A stretch of 21,011 nucleotides of DNA from the NCBI GenBank assembly GCA_030428025.1, contig JAUIBJ010000007.1, positions 1 through 21,011 on the forward strand, in the 5' to 3' direction. This DNA is from Alphaproteobacteria bacterium (GTDB lineage Bacteria; Pseudomonadota; Alphaproteobacteria; Rhodobacterales; Rhodobacteraceae). The notes beneath the pieces were generated by a model that worked only from the letters and a program-made list of their open reading frames with translations, was not told the DNA's origin and searched no databases. Below are positions 1-6,399 of this stretch, piece by piece (the first letter of the stretch is position 1; each line of letters begins with the position of its first letter). The position numbers and the translations under genes were made by a program.

Positions 1-616
1 TCCCCAGGATCGCGCCCATGCTTTCCTCCAGCTCCGCCTTCGAGGCGGCCTCGGGCGCCCGCATCAGCGGCAGCATCGCGAGCGACGCCAGAACGGCAGC
101 GGCGAAGACGATGAAGACCATCTGCCAACTCATCACGCCGAGCAGCGCCTCGGCCACCGGCGGACCCACCACCTGACCCGCCGAGCCGGCGGCAGTGGCG
201 ATGGCGAGGCTCATTGAGCGGTTCTCGTCGGAACTGGCCCGACCCACCACGGCGAGGATCACGCCGAAACCGGTACCGGCGATGCCGAAGCCCACCAGCA
301 CCTCGTAAAGCTGATGCGCGCCCGGCGAGACGGCGAAGGAGGACAGCACCAGTCCGGCGGCATAGACGATCGCCCCCAGTATGATCGCCTTGCGGTCGCC
401 GATCCGCTCGGCCAGAGCACCGAAGATCGGCTGGCCGATCCCCCAAGCGAGGTTCTGAATGGCAATCGCCATCGAGAACTCGACGCGGAGCCAGCCGAAT
501 TCCTCGGCGATAGGAATCTGGAATACGCCGAAGGACGCACGGATGGCGAAGGAAACCAGCATGATCGCGCAGCCAGCGATCAGAACGGGGGTGAAGAGGG
601 GGGCGGATTTCTGCAT
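1..616 (-). CDS. MFS transporter, N-terminal half (runs off the left edge)
   Basis: This is a major facilitator superfamily permease of the inner membrane. About 205 N-terminal residues are visible and the rest lies outside the window. The protein begins MQKSAPLFTPVLIAG and shows six hydrophobic segments. The loop after the second segment reads GALAERIGDRKAI (about residues 66-78), a good match to MFS motif A. The style (short N-terminus, 'FGVFQIPIAEEFGW' after the first segment) resembles the oxalate/monocarboxylate-type MFS branch, but the substrate cannot be told. I chose the ATG at 616 because it reads into the MFS frame and has AGGAG nine bases upstream. Another ATG at 621 is out of frame. 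The gene diverges from zapE, and a good sigma-70-like promoter and an inverted repeat precede it. The family call is confident and the substrate is unknown. Confidence 0.9.
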   Translation of the reverse strand, partial: MQKSAPLFTPVLIAGCAIMLVSFAIRASFGVFQIPIAEEFGWLRVEFSMAIAIQNLAWGIGQPIFGALAERIGDRKAIILGAIVYAAGLVLSSFAVSPGAHQLYEVLVGFGIAGTGFGVILAVVGRASSDENRSMSLAIATAAGSAGQVVGPPVAEALLGVMSWQMVFIVFAAAVLASLAMLPLMRAPEAASKAELEESMGAILG

Positions 617-643
617 TCCATGCGCTCCTGTCGCAGCCCGCGC

Positions 644-671
644 ACTCTAGCCGCCCACCCCGCCGCGTCAA
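644..671 (-). promoter_or_regulatory. Predicted sigma-70-type promoter of the MFS gene
   Basis: Read on the minus strand, TTGACG (671-666) is followed by a 16-base spacer and TAGAGT (649-644). These match the -35 consensus at five of six positions and the -10 consensus at four of six. The -10 lies 27 bases before the MFS start codon at 616, a suitable distance. This is a prediction by inspection only. Confidence 0.5.
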
Positions 672-677
672 TTCAGC

Positions 678-696
678 GATTGTGACCCGCACAATC
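678..696. promoter_or_regulatory. Perfect 19-bp inverted repeat next to the MFS promoter (operator-like)
   Basis: GATTGTG-N5-CACAATC is a perfect hyphenated palindrome with 7-base arms. It sits six bases upstream of the predicted -35 box of the minus-strand MFS gene and about 75 bases before the chosen zapE start. Its position suggests a binding site for a dimeric regulator acting on the MFS gene, possibly an activator. The regulator is unknown. The repeat also contains the GTG at 682, the most upstream possible zapE start, which argues against that start. Confidence 0.45.
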
Positions 697-771
697 ACGG
701 ATCGTGAGGTTCGTGCCGGATCGGCCGGAGAGGCGCTTTTCATGGCCGCGCCGGCGCGCTATGCGGGGCGG

Positions 772-1833
772 ATGGAGACGCTGTCCGACCGATACGACCG
801 CCTTGTCGCCGAAGGCGCGATCACCCGCGACCCCGCGCAGGAGGCCGCGCTGCCCGAGTTCGAGCGAATCCGCGCAGGGCTCTTGCAGCCCGTCAGAAAA
901 GGCTGGTTCCGCAAGGCGCCCGAGCCGCCAAGGGGGCTCTACCTCTGGGGCGGGGTGGGGCGGGGCAAGTCGATGCTGATGGATTTGTTCGTCGACACGC
1001 TGGAGGTGCCCAACAGGCGGGTGCATTTCCATGCCTTCATGCAGGAGGTTCACGCCGGCATGCATGCGGCCCGTGGCCGGGGCGTGCAGGACGCGCTGGC
1101 GCCGGTGGCAGGCGCCGTGGCGAAAAGCGTCCGCCTGCTGGCCTTCGACGAGATGCAGATCACCGACATTACCGACGCGATGATCGTGGGCCGGCTCTTC
1201 GAGGCGCTTTTCGCCGATGGCGTCGTGGTGGTCACGACCTCCAACCGGGTGCCGGACGAGCTTTACAAGGATGGGCTCAACCGCCAGCTTTTCCTGCCTT
1301 TCATCGAACTGGTGAAGGAAAGGATGGTGGTGCACGAGATGGCCGGGCCCACCGATTACCGGCAGGACATGCTGGCCGGCACGCCCAGCTATTTCACCCC
1401 CGACGATGCCGCCGCCCGGGCCCGGCTGGGGGACATCTGGCAGGAGCTGACCGGTGGCGCCGCGCCCGAGCCGCATACGCTTGTGGTCAACAAGCGCGAG
1501 GTGGTGATCCCGGCCTTTCACAACGGCGTGGCGCGGGCGTCGTTCTATGCGCTTTGCGGCAAGCCGCTGGGGCCGGCCGACTATCTGGCACTGGCCGAGG
1601 CGGCACGGGTTCTGATCCTCGAAGGCATCCCGCAGCTGTCGCGCTCGAATTTCAACGAGGCCAAGCGCTTCGTTACCCTGATCGACGCACTTTACGAGGC
1701 CGGGGTGCGGCTGATCTGTTCGGCGGCGGCCGAGCCCGAATACCTTTATGTCGAGGGCGAGGGCAGTTTCGAATTCGAACGCACCGCCAGCCGCCTGCGC
1801 GAGATGCAGGCCGAGGACTGGGGCAGGGCCTAG
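772..1833 (+). CDS. zapE: Cell division protein ZapE / AFG1-family ATPase
   Basis: This is a P-loop ATPase of the AFG1/ZapE family. In E. coli the protein associates with the division ring and affects FtsZ; the mitochondrial homologue is Afg1/LACE1. From ATG 772 the protein has 353 residues. Walker A is GGVGRGKS (60-67), Walker B is LLAFDEMQ with D126-E127, and a TTSNRVPDELY segment near residue 160 fits sensor/arginine regions. The C-terminus has the family-typical RSNFNEAKRFVTLIDALYE stretch. In-frame starts also exist at GTG 682 and ATG 742. The 742 ATG has a better Shine-Dalgarno (AGAGG), but METLSDRYDRLVAEG at 772 is where family members normally begin. The stop codon overlaps that of the convergent LOG gene. 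The Walker A codons form a G-quadruplex motif (see findings). The family is certain and the exact start is not. Confidence 0.92.
   Translation: METLSDRYDRLVAEGAITRDPAQEAALPEFERIRAGLLQPVRKGWFRKAPEPPRGLYLWGGVGRGKSMLMDLFVDTLEVPNRRVHFHAFMQEVHAGMHAARGRGVQDALAPVAGAVAKSVRLLAFDEMQITDITDAMIVGRLFEALFADGVVVVTTSNRVPDELYKDGLNRQLFLPFIELVKERMVVHEMAGPTDYRQDMLAGTPSYFTPDDAAARARLGDIWQELTGGAAPEPHTLVVNKREVVIPAFHNGVARASFYALCGKPLGPADYLALAEAARVLILEGIPQLSRSNFNEAKRFVTLIDALYEAGVRLICSAAAEPEYLYVEGEGSFEFERTASRLREMQAEDWGRA
947..965 (+). other. Canonical G-quadruplex motif over the ZapE Walker A codons
   Basis: GGGGCGGGGTGGGGCGGGG has four runs of four G separated by single-base loops, on the coding strand. It encodes WGGVGRG of the P-loop. 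Single-base loops and G4 runs are the features expected of very stable intramolecular quadruplexes. Formation in the cell is inferred, not shown. Confidence 0.7.
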
Positions 1834-2660
1834 GCCCCCGCCACGGCCTCGACCTTCCAGTTTTCGATGATATCCATCGCCTCCTGGGCTGTCTCGACGA
1901 AGCGGAACAGCTCCAGATCCTCTTCCGAGATGGTGCCGGCCTCGGCCAGCGCCTCCCAGTTTATGATCTTGCGCCAGAACGCCTCTCCGAACAGCAGGAA
2001 GGGCACCTTGGTCATACGGTCGGTCTGGATGAGAGTGAGCGCCTCGAACATCTCGTCCAGCGTGCCGAAGCCGCCCGGAAACACGCAGATCGCCTTCGCG
2101 CGCATCAGGAAATGCATCTTGCGGATCGCGAAATAGTGGAAGTTGAAGCAGAGCCCGGGAGTGACGTATTCGTTCGGCGCCTGTTCATGCGGCAGCACGA
2201 TGTTGAGCCCGATCGAGGCGCCGCCGGCATCCACCGCCCCACGGTTGCCGGCCTCCATCACGCCGGGGCCGCCCCCGGTGGCCACAACATATTCCTTGCC
2301 ATAGCTGGCCATGGATTTCATCGTCACCAGCCGGGCGAATTCCCGCGCCTCGTCGTAGAAATTCGACAGCTCCGCAAGCGTCTCGGTGCGCGCCGTGGCC
2401 TTCTGATCGGGGGCGGGGATGCGCGAGCCGCCGAACATCACGACCGTGCTTTCGATGCCCCGCTCGTTGAGGATCATCTCGGGTTTCAGCAGTTCCAGCT
2501 GCAGCCGGACGGGGCGCAGCTCGTCCCGGCAAAGGAAATCGTCATCGGCGAAGGCAAGGCGGTAGGCCGGGGCGCGGGTCTGCGGCGTGTCGGGCACCTG
2601 CGCGGCGGTGCTGCGGTCGGAATGGGCATCGCGGAACTGGCTGTGCCGGTCGTCGTCCAT
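1830..2660 (-). CDS. LOG family protein (nucleotide 5'-monophosphate phosphoribohydrolase-like)
   Basis: This is a Rossmann-fold protein of the LOG ('lysine decarboxylase-like', TIGR00730-type) family. Known members cleave nucleoside 5'-monophosphates to a free base and ribose phosphate, either activating cytokinins or salvaging nucleotides. The 276-residue protein carries the two hallmark motifs: GGGPGVMEA (about 129-137) and PGGFGTLDE (195-203), which hold the substrate-binding and catalytic Arg/Glu region. An N-terminal extension of roughly 60 residues makes it longer than minimal LOG proteins (about 190), so it may belong to a longer bacterial subgroup. The start at 2660 is preceded by a purine-rich GGGAAGAG. 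The gene is divergent from the dehydratase and convergent with zapE. The real substrate cannot be decided. It is probably not a lysine decarboxylase, despite old annotations of the family. Confidence 0.9.
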   Translation of the reverse strand: MDDDRHSQFRDAHSDRSTAAQVPDTPQTRAPAYRLAFADDDFLCRDELRPVRLQLELLKPEMILNERGIESTVVMFGGSRIPAPDQKATARTETLAELSNFYDEAREFARLVTMKSMASYGKEYVVATGGGPGVMEAGNRGAVDAGGASIGLNIVLPHEQAPNEYVTPGLCFNFHYFAIRKMHFLMRAKAICVFPGGFGTLDEMFEALTLIQTDRMTKVPFLLFGEAFWRKIINWEALAEAGTISEEDLELFRFVETAQEAMDIIENWKVEAVAGA

Positions 2661-2676
2661 GGTGCGTCTCTTCCCT

Positions 2677-2697
2677 GCTTGGGTCCGTTTCCCAAGC
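2677..2697. promoter_or_regulatory. Perfect 21-bp inverted repeat in the LOG/dehydratase divergent promoter
   Basis: GCTTGGG-N7-CCCAAGC has perfect 7-base arms. It lies 17 bases from the LOG start (2660) and 45 bases from the dehydratase start (2742). It is followed at once by TATAGG (2700-2705), a plausible -10 box for the dehydratase. The -35-like TTGGGT inside the left arm would be only 15 bases from it. A site here could control both divergent genes. It could also be a leader hairpin. Confidence 0.4.
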
Positions 2698-2741
2698 CGT
2701 ATAGGGTTCCCCGCGAATTGACCAGACGAAGGACCGCACCG

Positions 2742-3665
2742 ATGAACTGGACCGACAGGATCAGGGCCGCACAGGCCCGCATCGCCCCGCATATCCGCCG
2801 CACGCCGGTGATGACGGTGTCCGGCTTCGGCGCCAACCGGCCCATCGCGTTCAAGTTCGAGCAGATGCAGCACACCGGCAGTTTCAAGCCGCGCGGGGCG
2901 TTCAACACGCTTCTGTCGCAGGAGGTGCCGGCGGCGGGCCTCGTGGCGGCCTCGGGCGGCAATCACGGCGCGGCGGTGGCCTATGCCGCGGCGCGGCTGG
3001 GTCACCCGGCCCGCATCTATGTGCCCGAGATGGCGGGGCCCGCCAAGATCGGGCTGATCGAGCGGCTGGGCGCCGATCTGCAGGTCGTCCCGGGCGCCTA
3101 TGCCAACGCCTTCGAGGCGGCCCGCGCGTATGAGGCGGAAACCGGCGCGATGCAGATCCACGCCTATGACGCCGAGGCAACGGTTGCCGGGCAGGGCACG
3201 CTTTTCGCGGAGTGGGAGGAGCAGGGGCTGGAGGCCGACACATTGCTGGTCGCTGTGGGTGGCGGCGGCCTGATCGGCGGGGCGCTGGGCTGGCTGGCGG
3301 GGCGGCGCCGGGTGGTGGCGGTAGAGCCCGAGACCTCCTGCGCGCTGCATGCGGCACTGACGGGGGGCATGCCGGTGGATGTGGAGGTGTCGGGCGTGGC
3401 CGCCAATGCACTGGGCGCGCGGCGGATCGGCGAGATCTGTATCGGTCTGGCGCAGGCGCAGGGGACCGAGAGCGTACTCGTTCCCGACGCGGCCATCACG
3501 GAGGCGCAGACGGCGCTCTGGCGCGAGATGCGCCAGCTTGTCGAGCCGGCGGGCGCCACGGCACTGGCCGCGCTGATGTCCGGGGCCTATGTGCCGGGCC
3601 CGGACGAACGGGTGGCAGTCCTGATCTGCGGCGGCAACATCGCGCCGGACCCTCTGCGCGGCTGA
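2742..3665 (+). CDS. PLP-dependent threonine/serine dehydratase
   Basis: This is a fold-type II pyridoxal phosphate enzyme of the threonine/serine dehydratase family, which deaminates L-threonine or L-serine to a 2-oxo acid and ammonia. The 307-residue protein shows the PLP-lysine motif GSFKPRGA with K49, the substrate loop SGGNH (71-75), and the glycine-rich phosphate loop GGGGLIGG (173-180). It lacks a C-terminal ACT regulatory domain, so it is of the short, catabolic or racemase-like type rather than full biosynthetic IlvA. Serine racemase or threo-3-hydroxyaspartate dehydratase activity cannot be excluded. ATG 2742 has AAGGA eight bases upstream. It is a single-gene unit, divergent from the LOG gene and ending before a hairpin at 3681-3702. 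Confidence 0.9.
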   Translation: MNWTDRIRAAQARIAPHIRRTPVMTVSGFGANRPIAFKFEQMQHTGSFKPRGAFNTLLSQEVPAAGLVAASGGNHGAAVAYAAARLGHPARIYVPEMAGPAKIGLIERLGADLQVVPGAYANAFEAARAYEAETGAMQIHAYDAEATVAGQGTLFAEWEEQGLEADTLLVAVGGGGLIGGALGWLAGRRRVVAVEPETSCALHAALTGGMPVDVEVSGVAANALGARRIGEICIGLAQAQGTESVLVPDAAITEAQTALWREMRQLVEPAGATALAALMSGAYVPGPDERVAVLICGGNIAPDPLRG

Positions 3666-3680
3666 TTTTCCACAAGCCCC

Positions 3681-3702
3681 CCGGGTGCATTTTTGCGCCC
3701 GG
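3681..3702 (+). terminator. Hairpin after the dehydratase gene
   Basis: CCGGGTGC, loop ATTTTT, GCGCCCGG forms an 8-bp stem with one G-U pair, 15 bases past the dehydratase stop. No T-run follows, so it is a possible terminator or 3' stabilising hairpin rather than a textbook intrinsic terminator. Confidence 0.45.
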
Positions 3703-3833
3703 CGTCAGGATTTCCATTTCATTTCAGCGGCTTCCCGCTGACATCGCCGCGCCGTCACGGCGTCATCCCGCCGACGCGGCACCGCGATCTCCCGCCTCGG
3801 AACTGCCATGGCCGCCACCTGTTTTCCTCTCAG

Positions 3834-3861
3834 GTGCGCGGCCCGACACGGGCCGGCGCAC
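3834..3861 (+). promoter_or_regulatory. Very stable leader hairpin upstream of the SH3/DUF1236 gene
   Basis: GTGCGCGGCCCG (3834-3845), loop ACA, then CGGGCCGGCGCAC (3849-3861) pair over 12 bp with one bulged G. The hairpin ends 35 bases before the ATG at 3897, leaving the ribosome site AAGAGGAGA free. It could be a 5' stabiliser, an attenuator-like terminator or part of a regulatory leader. There is no T-run. The structure is seen; the role is inference. Confidence 0.5.
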
Positions 3862-3896
3862 GGCAAAGATGAAACGATCCAAGAGGAGACGTTCCG

Positions 3897-4541
3897 ATGA
3901 AATCCCATTTCGTGACACTTACCCTGATCGGCGCCCTCGGTGCCCCGGCGGCCCATGCCAGCACGCAGGCGACGGCGGTGACCGACCTCAACCTGCGGGC
4001 CGGTCCGGCGCCCAACCATCAGGTTCTGACGGTCATCCCCAATGACGGAACGGTCCGTGTCGATGGCTGCATCGAGCAGACCTCGTGGTGCAAGGTAAAC
4101 TATAGCGGCACCGAAGGCTGGGCCTATGGCGAGTACCTGGCGGCCGCGCTGGACGGTCAACCTGCGGTCATCATCGACAACCGCGACCGGTTCGCGGTGG
4201 AGGCGGTGACCTATGAGGCCAGCGAGGCCGAAGCGACCGCCGCCGCCGGCACGGTCGGTGCGATCATCGGCGGAGCGGTCGGCGGTCCGGCCGGGGCCGC
4301 TGTCGGTGCGGCCACGGGCGGTGCCGTGGGCAACGCTCTCGGCGAAGACTCCATCGTCTATGTGCGCGAGAACGCGACCGATCCGGTCTATCTGGATGGC
4401 GAGGTGGTCGTTGGCGCGCAGCTGCCCGACGCGGTCCGGCTGCGCACGATCCCGCAGACCAACTATACCTATGCCAATGTGAACAACGTGCCGGTGGTCG
4501 TGGATCCGACCGAACGGCGCGTGGTTCATATCGTGCGCTGA
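3897..4541 (+). CDS. Exported SH3-domain / glycine-zipper / DUF1236 protein
   Basis: This is a 214-residue envelope protein of unknown exact role. Residues 1-21 form a Sec signal peptide (hydrophobic core FVTLTLIGALGAPA, cleavage near AHA-S). Residues 24-82 fit a bacterial SH3 (SH3b) domain, with LNLRAGP, then C58 and C65 (possibly a disulfide) and GWAYGEYL. A glycine zipper follows at about 117-149, with repeated GxxxG (GAIIGGAVGGPAGAAVGAA). The C-terminus (about 160-214) matches the DUF1236 style: LPDAV, IPQTNYTYANVNNVPVVVDP, RRVVHIV. SH3b domains often bind peptidoglycan, and glycine zippers insert in or associate with membranes, so a periplasmic or outer-envelope structural role is inferred. 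The start has a strong AAGAGGAG. It is a single-gene unit bounded by hairpins on both sides. Confidence 0.85.
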   Translation: MKSHFVTLTLIGALGAPAAHASTQATAVTDLNLRAGPAPNHQVLTVIPNDGTVRVDGCIEQTSWCKVNYSGTEGWAYGEYLAAALDGQPAVIIDNRDRFAVEAVTYEASEAEATAAAGTVGAIIGGAVGGPAGAAVGAATGGAVGNALGEDSIVYVRENATDPVYLDGEVVVGAQLPDAVRLRTIPQTNYTYANVNNVPVVVDPTERRVVHIVR

Positions 4542-4551
4542 GTTTCAAATC

Positions 4552-4584
4552 CAGGACGGGCGGCGGCACGCGCCGCCCGTCCTG
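4552..4584 (+). terminator. Strong 14-bp stem-loop between the SH3/DUF1236 gene and dapD
   Basis: CAGGACGGGCGGCG (4552-4565) pairs perfectly with 4571-4584 around a GCACG loop, 10 bases after the stop codon. There is no clear T-run. Because the dapD promoter lies just downstream, it most likely ends the upstream transcript. Confidence 0.7.
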
Positions 4585-4620
4585 CCTGGCCTTGCCGCGA
4601 TCGGCATGCGCAACGTCGCA

Positions 4621-4649
4621 TTGTGATCTGCCGCGCCGCGGCTTATAGG
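4621..4649 (+). promoter_or_regulatory. Predicted sigma-70-type promoter of dapD
   Basis: TTGTGA (4621-4626), a 17-base spacer and TATAGG (4644-4649) match four of six consensus bases in each box, 39 bases before the dapD ATG. The same TATAGGG occurs in front of the dehydratase gene. It is predicted by inspection. Confidence 0.5.
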
Positions 4650-4688
4650 GCATGCCAACCTGACCGGATCAGCGGAGGAGCATGCGCC

Positions 4689-5516
4689 ATGTCGAACGCC
4701 CAACTGGAAACCGCCATCGAAGCCGCGTGGGATGCGCGGGACCACATTACGCCCAGCACCGGCGGCGAGACCCGCGAGGCCATCGAGGAGACGCTGAACG
4801 CCCTCGATTCCGGCAAGCTGCGGGTGGCCGAGCGCGGCGAAGACGGCAACTGGCATGTTAACCAATGGGCCAAGAAGGCCGTTCTTCTGGGCTTCCGCAT
4901 CAAGGATATGGAACAGCAGGATGGCGGTCCGCAGGGCGGCCATTGGTGGGACAAGGTCGATAGCAAGTTCAAGGGCTGGGGCGATCAGGAATGGAAGGAT
5001 GCGGGCTTTCGCGCGGTGCCCAACTGCGTGGTGCGCCGCTCGGCCTTCATCGCGCCGGGCGTCGTGCTGATGCCCTCCTTCGTGAACCTCGGCGCTTATG
5101 TCGACAAGGGCACGATGGTGGACACCTGGGCCACAGTTGGCTCCTGCGCGCAGATCGGAAAGAACGTGCACCTTTCCGGCGGCGTGGGCATTGGCGGTGT
5201 ACTGGAGCCGATGCAGGCGGGCCCCACGATCATCGAGGACAACTGTTTCATCGGGGCGCGCTCGGAAGTCGTGGAAGGCTGCATTGTGCGCGAAGGCTCG
5301 GTTCTCGGCATGGGCGTATATATCGGCAAGTCCACCAAGATCGTCGATCGTGAAACCGGCGAGGTCTTCATGGGGGAGGTGCCGCCCTACTCGGTGGTGG
5401 TTTCGGGCTCGATGCCCACGAAGAACAATCTCAACCTCTACTGCGCGGTGATCGTCAAGCGGGTGGACGAACAAACCCGCTCGAAAACCGGAATCAACGA
5501 GCTTTTGCGCGACTGA
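4689..5516 (+). CDS. dapD: 2,3,4,5-tetrahydropyridine-2,6-dicarboxylate N-succinyltransferase
   Basis: DapD transfers succinyl from succinyl-CoA to tetrahydrodipicolinate in the succinylase branch of the diaminopimelate/lysine pathway, feeding peptidoglycan and protein synthesis. It is cytoplasmic and works as a trimer. The 275-residue length is standard for the family. The N-terminal helical domain is followed by a left-handed beta-helix of hexapeptide repeats (about 105-240), with recognisable family blocks: VVLMPSFVNLGAYVDKGTMV, GSCAQIGKNVHLSGG, GVLEPMQAGPTIIEDNCFIG and SVLGMGVYIGKSTKI. ATG 4689 follows AGCGGAGGAG. It sits alone between a hairpin upstream and a convergent SDR gene, with its own predicted promoter. 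dapE, the next-but-one step, is 4.2 kb away on the same strand. Confidence 0.97.
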   Translation: MSNAQLETAIEAAWDARDHITPSTGGETREAIEETLNALDSGKLRVAERGEDGNWHVNQWAKKAVLLGFRIKDMEQQDGGPQGGHWWDKVDSKFKGWGDQEWKDAGFRAVPNCVVRRSAFIAPGVVLMPSFVNLGAYVDKGTMVDTWATVGSCAQIGKNVHLSGGVGIGGVLEPMQAGPTIIEDNCFIGARSEVVEGCIVREGSVLGMGVYIGKSTKIVDRETGEVFMGEVPPYSVVVSGSMPTKNNLNLYCAVIVKRVDEQTRSKTGINELLRD

Positions 5517-5522
5517 CCGGGT

Positions 5523-5558
5523 CGGGTGCGCGCCGCGCAAGGGGTGGGCGCGCACCCG
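5523..5558. terminator. Stem-loop between convergent dapD and the SDR gene
   Basis: CGGGTGCGCGCC (5523-5534) pairs perfectly with 5547-5558 across a 12-base loop. It lies in the 50-base gap between two converging genes and so could end transcription from both sides. No T-run is visible on either strand. Confidence 0.6.
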
Positions 5559-5566
5559 GTCGGGCT

Positions 5567-6238
5567 TCATCGGGTGGGCATGACGTGGACCTCGCGCACC
5601 TCGGCACGGGGATCCTGCTGAAGGGCGAACATGACGGCGCCGGCCACGTCCTCGGGCTTCAGCTTGTCGGGCTTGGCCTCGTCGAAGAAGGGCGTGTCCA
5701 CCATACCTGGCGAGATCAGCGTGCATCGCCCGCCCCAGTCGCGCATTTCCTCGGACATGTTGCCGGCATAGCCATGCACGAACCACTTGCTGGCCGAATA
5801 GATCGAACCCTTGATGTGTTTCCGTCCGGCGGCCGAGCCGGTCAGCACTAGGTGGCCCCTTGTCTTGCGCAGTTCGGGAAGTGCGGCTCGCGCGGTGTAG
5901 AGCACGCCCATCACGTTGAGATCCACGAGTTTGCGCCATTCCTCGGGGTCGCCCGCCTCGGTTCCGGGGGTGTCGAGGCCGGTTCCGGCATTGGCAAAGG
6001 CCGCGTCGAGCGCGCCGAACCGTTCGACCGTTTGGCGTATGGCATCCTCCAGCGCGGCCAGCTCGGTGGCATCGCCGGGCACGGCGATTGCGCGGTCGCC
6101 CAGTTCGGCGGTCAGGGCGTCGAGCTTGTCGGCAGACCGCGCCATCAGGCTCACGTTCCAGCCCGCGGAGACGGCGGCGCGCGCGGTGGCCGCGCCGATG
6201 CCCGAGGAAGCCCCGGTGATGAAGAGCGTCTTTGTCAT
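5567..6238 (-). CDS. SDR family NAD(P)-dependent oxidoreductase
   Basis: This is a classical short-chain dehydrogenase/reductase of 223 residues. The cofactor motif TGASSGIG is at residues 8-15, the structural NAG (as FANAG) at about 85-90, and the catalytic YxxxK as Y147-S-A-S-K151, with the conserved Ser in LTGSAAG about 13 residues earlier. A PGMVDTPF segment follows, as usual in the family. The MARSADKLDAL region after beta-2 has an Arg where NADP-preferring members do, so NADP(H) is the likelier cofactor. The substrate cannot be predicted. ATG 6238 has AAGGGAG upstream. It resembles the YdfG/3-hydroxy acid dehydrogenase-like group, but this is not certain. It is a monocistronic unit, convergent with dapD. 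Confidence 0.92.
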   Translation of the reverse strand: MTKTLFITGASSGIGAATARAAVSAGWNVSLMARSADKLDALTAELGDRAIAVPGDATELAALEDAIRQTVERFGALDAAFANAGTGLDTPGTEAGDPEEWRKLVDLNVMGVLYTARAALPELRKTRGHLVLTGSAAGRKHIKGSIYSASKWFVHGYAGNMSEEMRDWGGRCTLISPGMVDTPFFDEAKPDKLKPEDVAGAVMFALQQDPRAEVREVHVMPTR

Positions 6239-6365
6239 TTGTTACTCCCTTGTTTGCAATGTGTCTGTGGCGGACGTGTGGTTGTGCGCCCGGAAAGCAA
6301 GGGCGCGGCGGCGGATGGCGTCGGAGTCATGTAAGCCCCGCGCTTGACACGCGGCCCGTCGTCGC

Positions 6366-6394
6366 GCAGGGCAGGGCCGTGCAGGGCAGGGGGG
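6366..6394 (+). promoter_or_regulatory. Tandem GCAGGGCAGGG repeat forming a G-quadruplex motif over a ribosome-binding site
   Basis: GCAGGGCAGGG occurs twice (6366-6376 and 6381-6391). The G-runs at 6369-6371, 6374-6376, 6384-6386 and 6389-6394 have loops of 2, 7 and 2 bases, which satisfies the standard quadruplex pattern. The last run ends five bases before the ATG at 6400 and is also the only Shine-Dalgarno-like element. Folding would therefore hide the ribosome site of the next gene. The role is inference. Confidence 0.5.
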
Positions 6395-6399
6395 CGCGC

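Noticed and set aside
673..1521. A 282-codon frame antisense to zapE
   Set aside because: It lies opposite the conserved ATPase motifs, has no ribosome site and no domain.
1830..3350. A 506-codon minus-strand frame that would extend the LOG protein upstream of 2660
   Set aside because: The extra N-terminus is antisense to the dehydratase and has no domain character. The ATG at 2660 with a ribosome site gives a normal start.
1554..3665. A 703-codon plus-strand frame running from zapE into the dehydratase gene
   Set aside because: Its first two thirds lie antisense to the LOG gene and overlap zapE in another frame. Only the part from 2742 has the dehydratase motifs. It is a high-GC read-through with no intervening stop, not a fusion.
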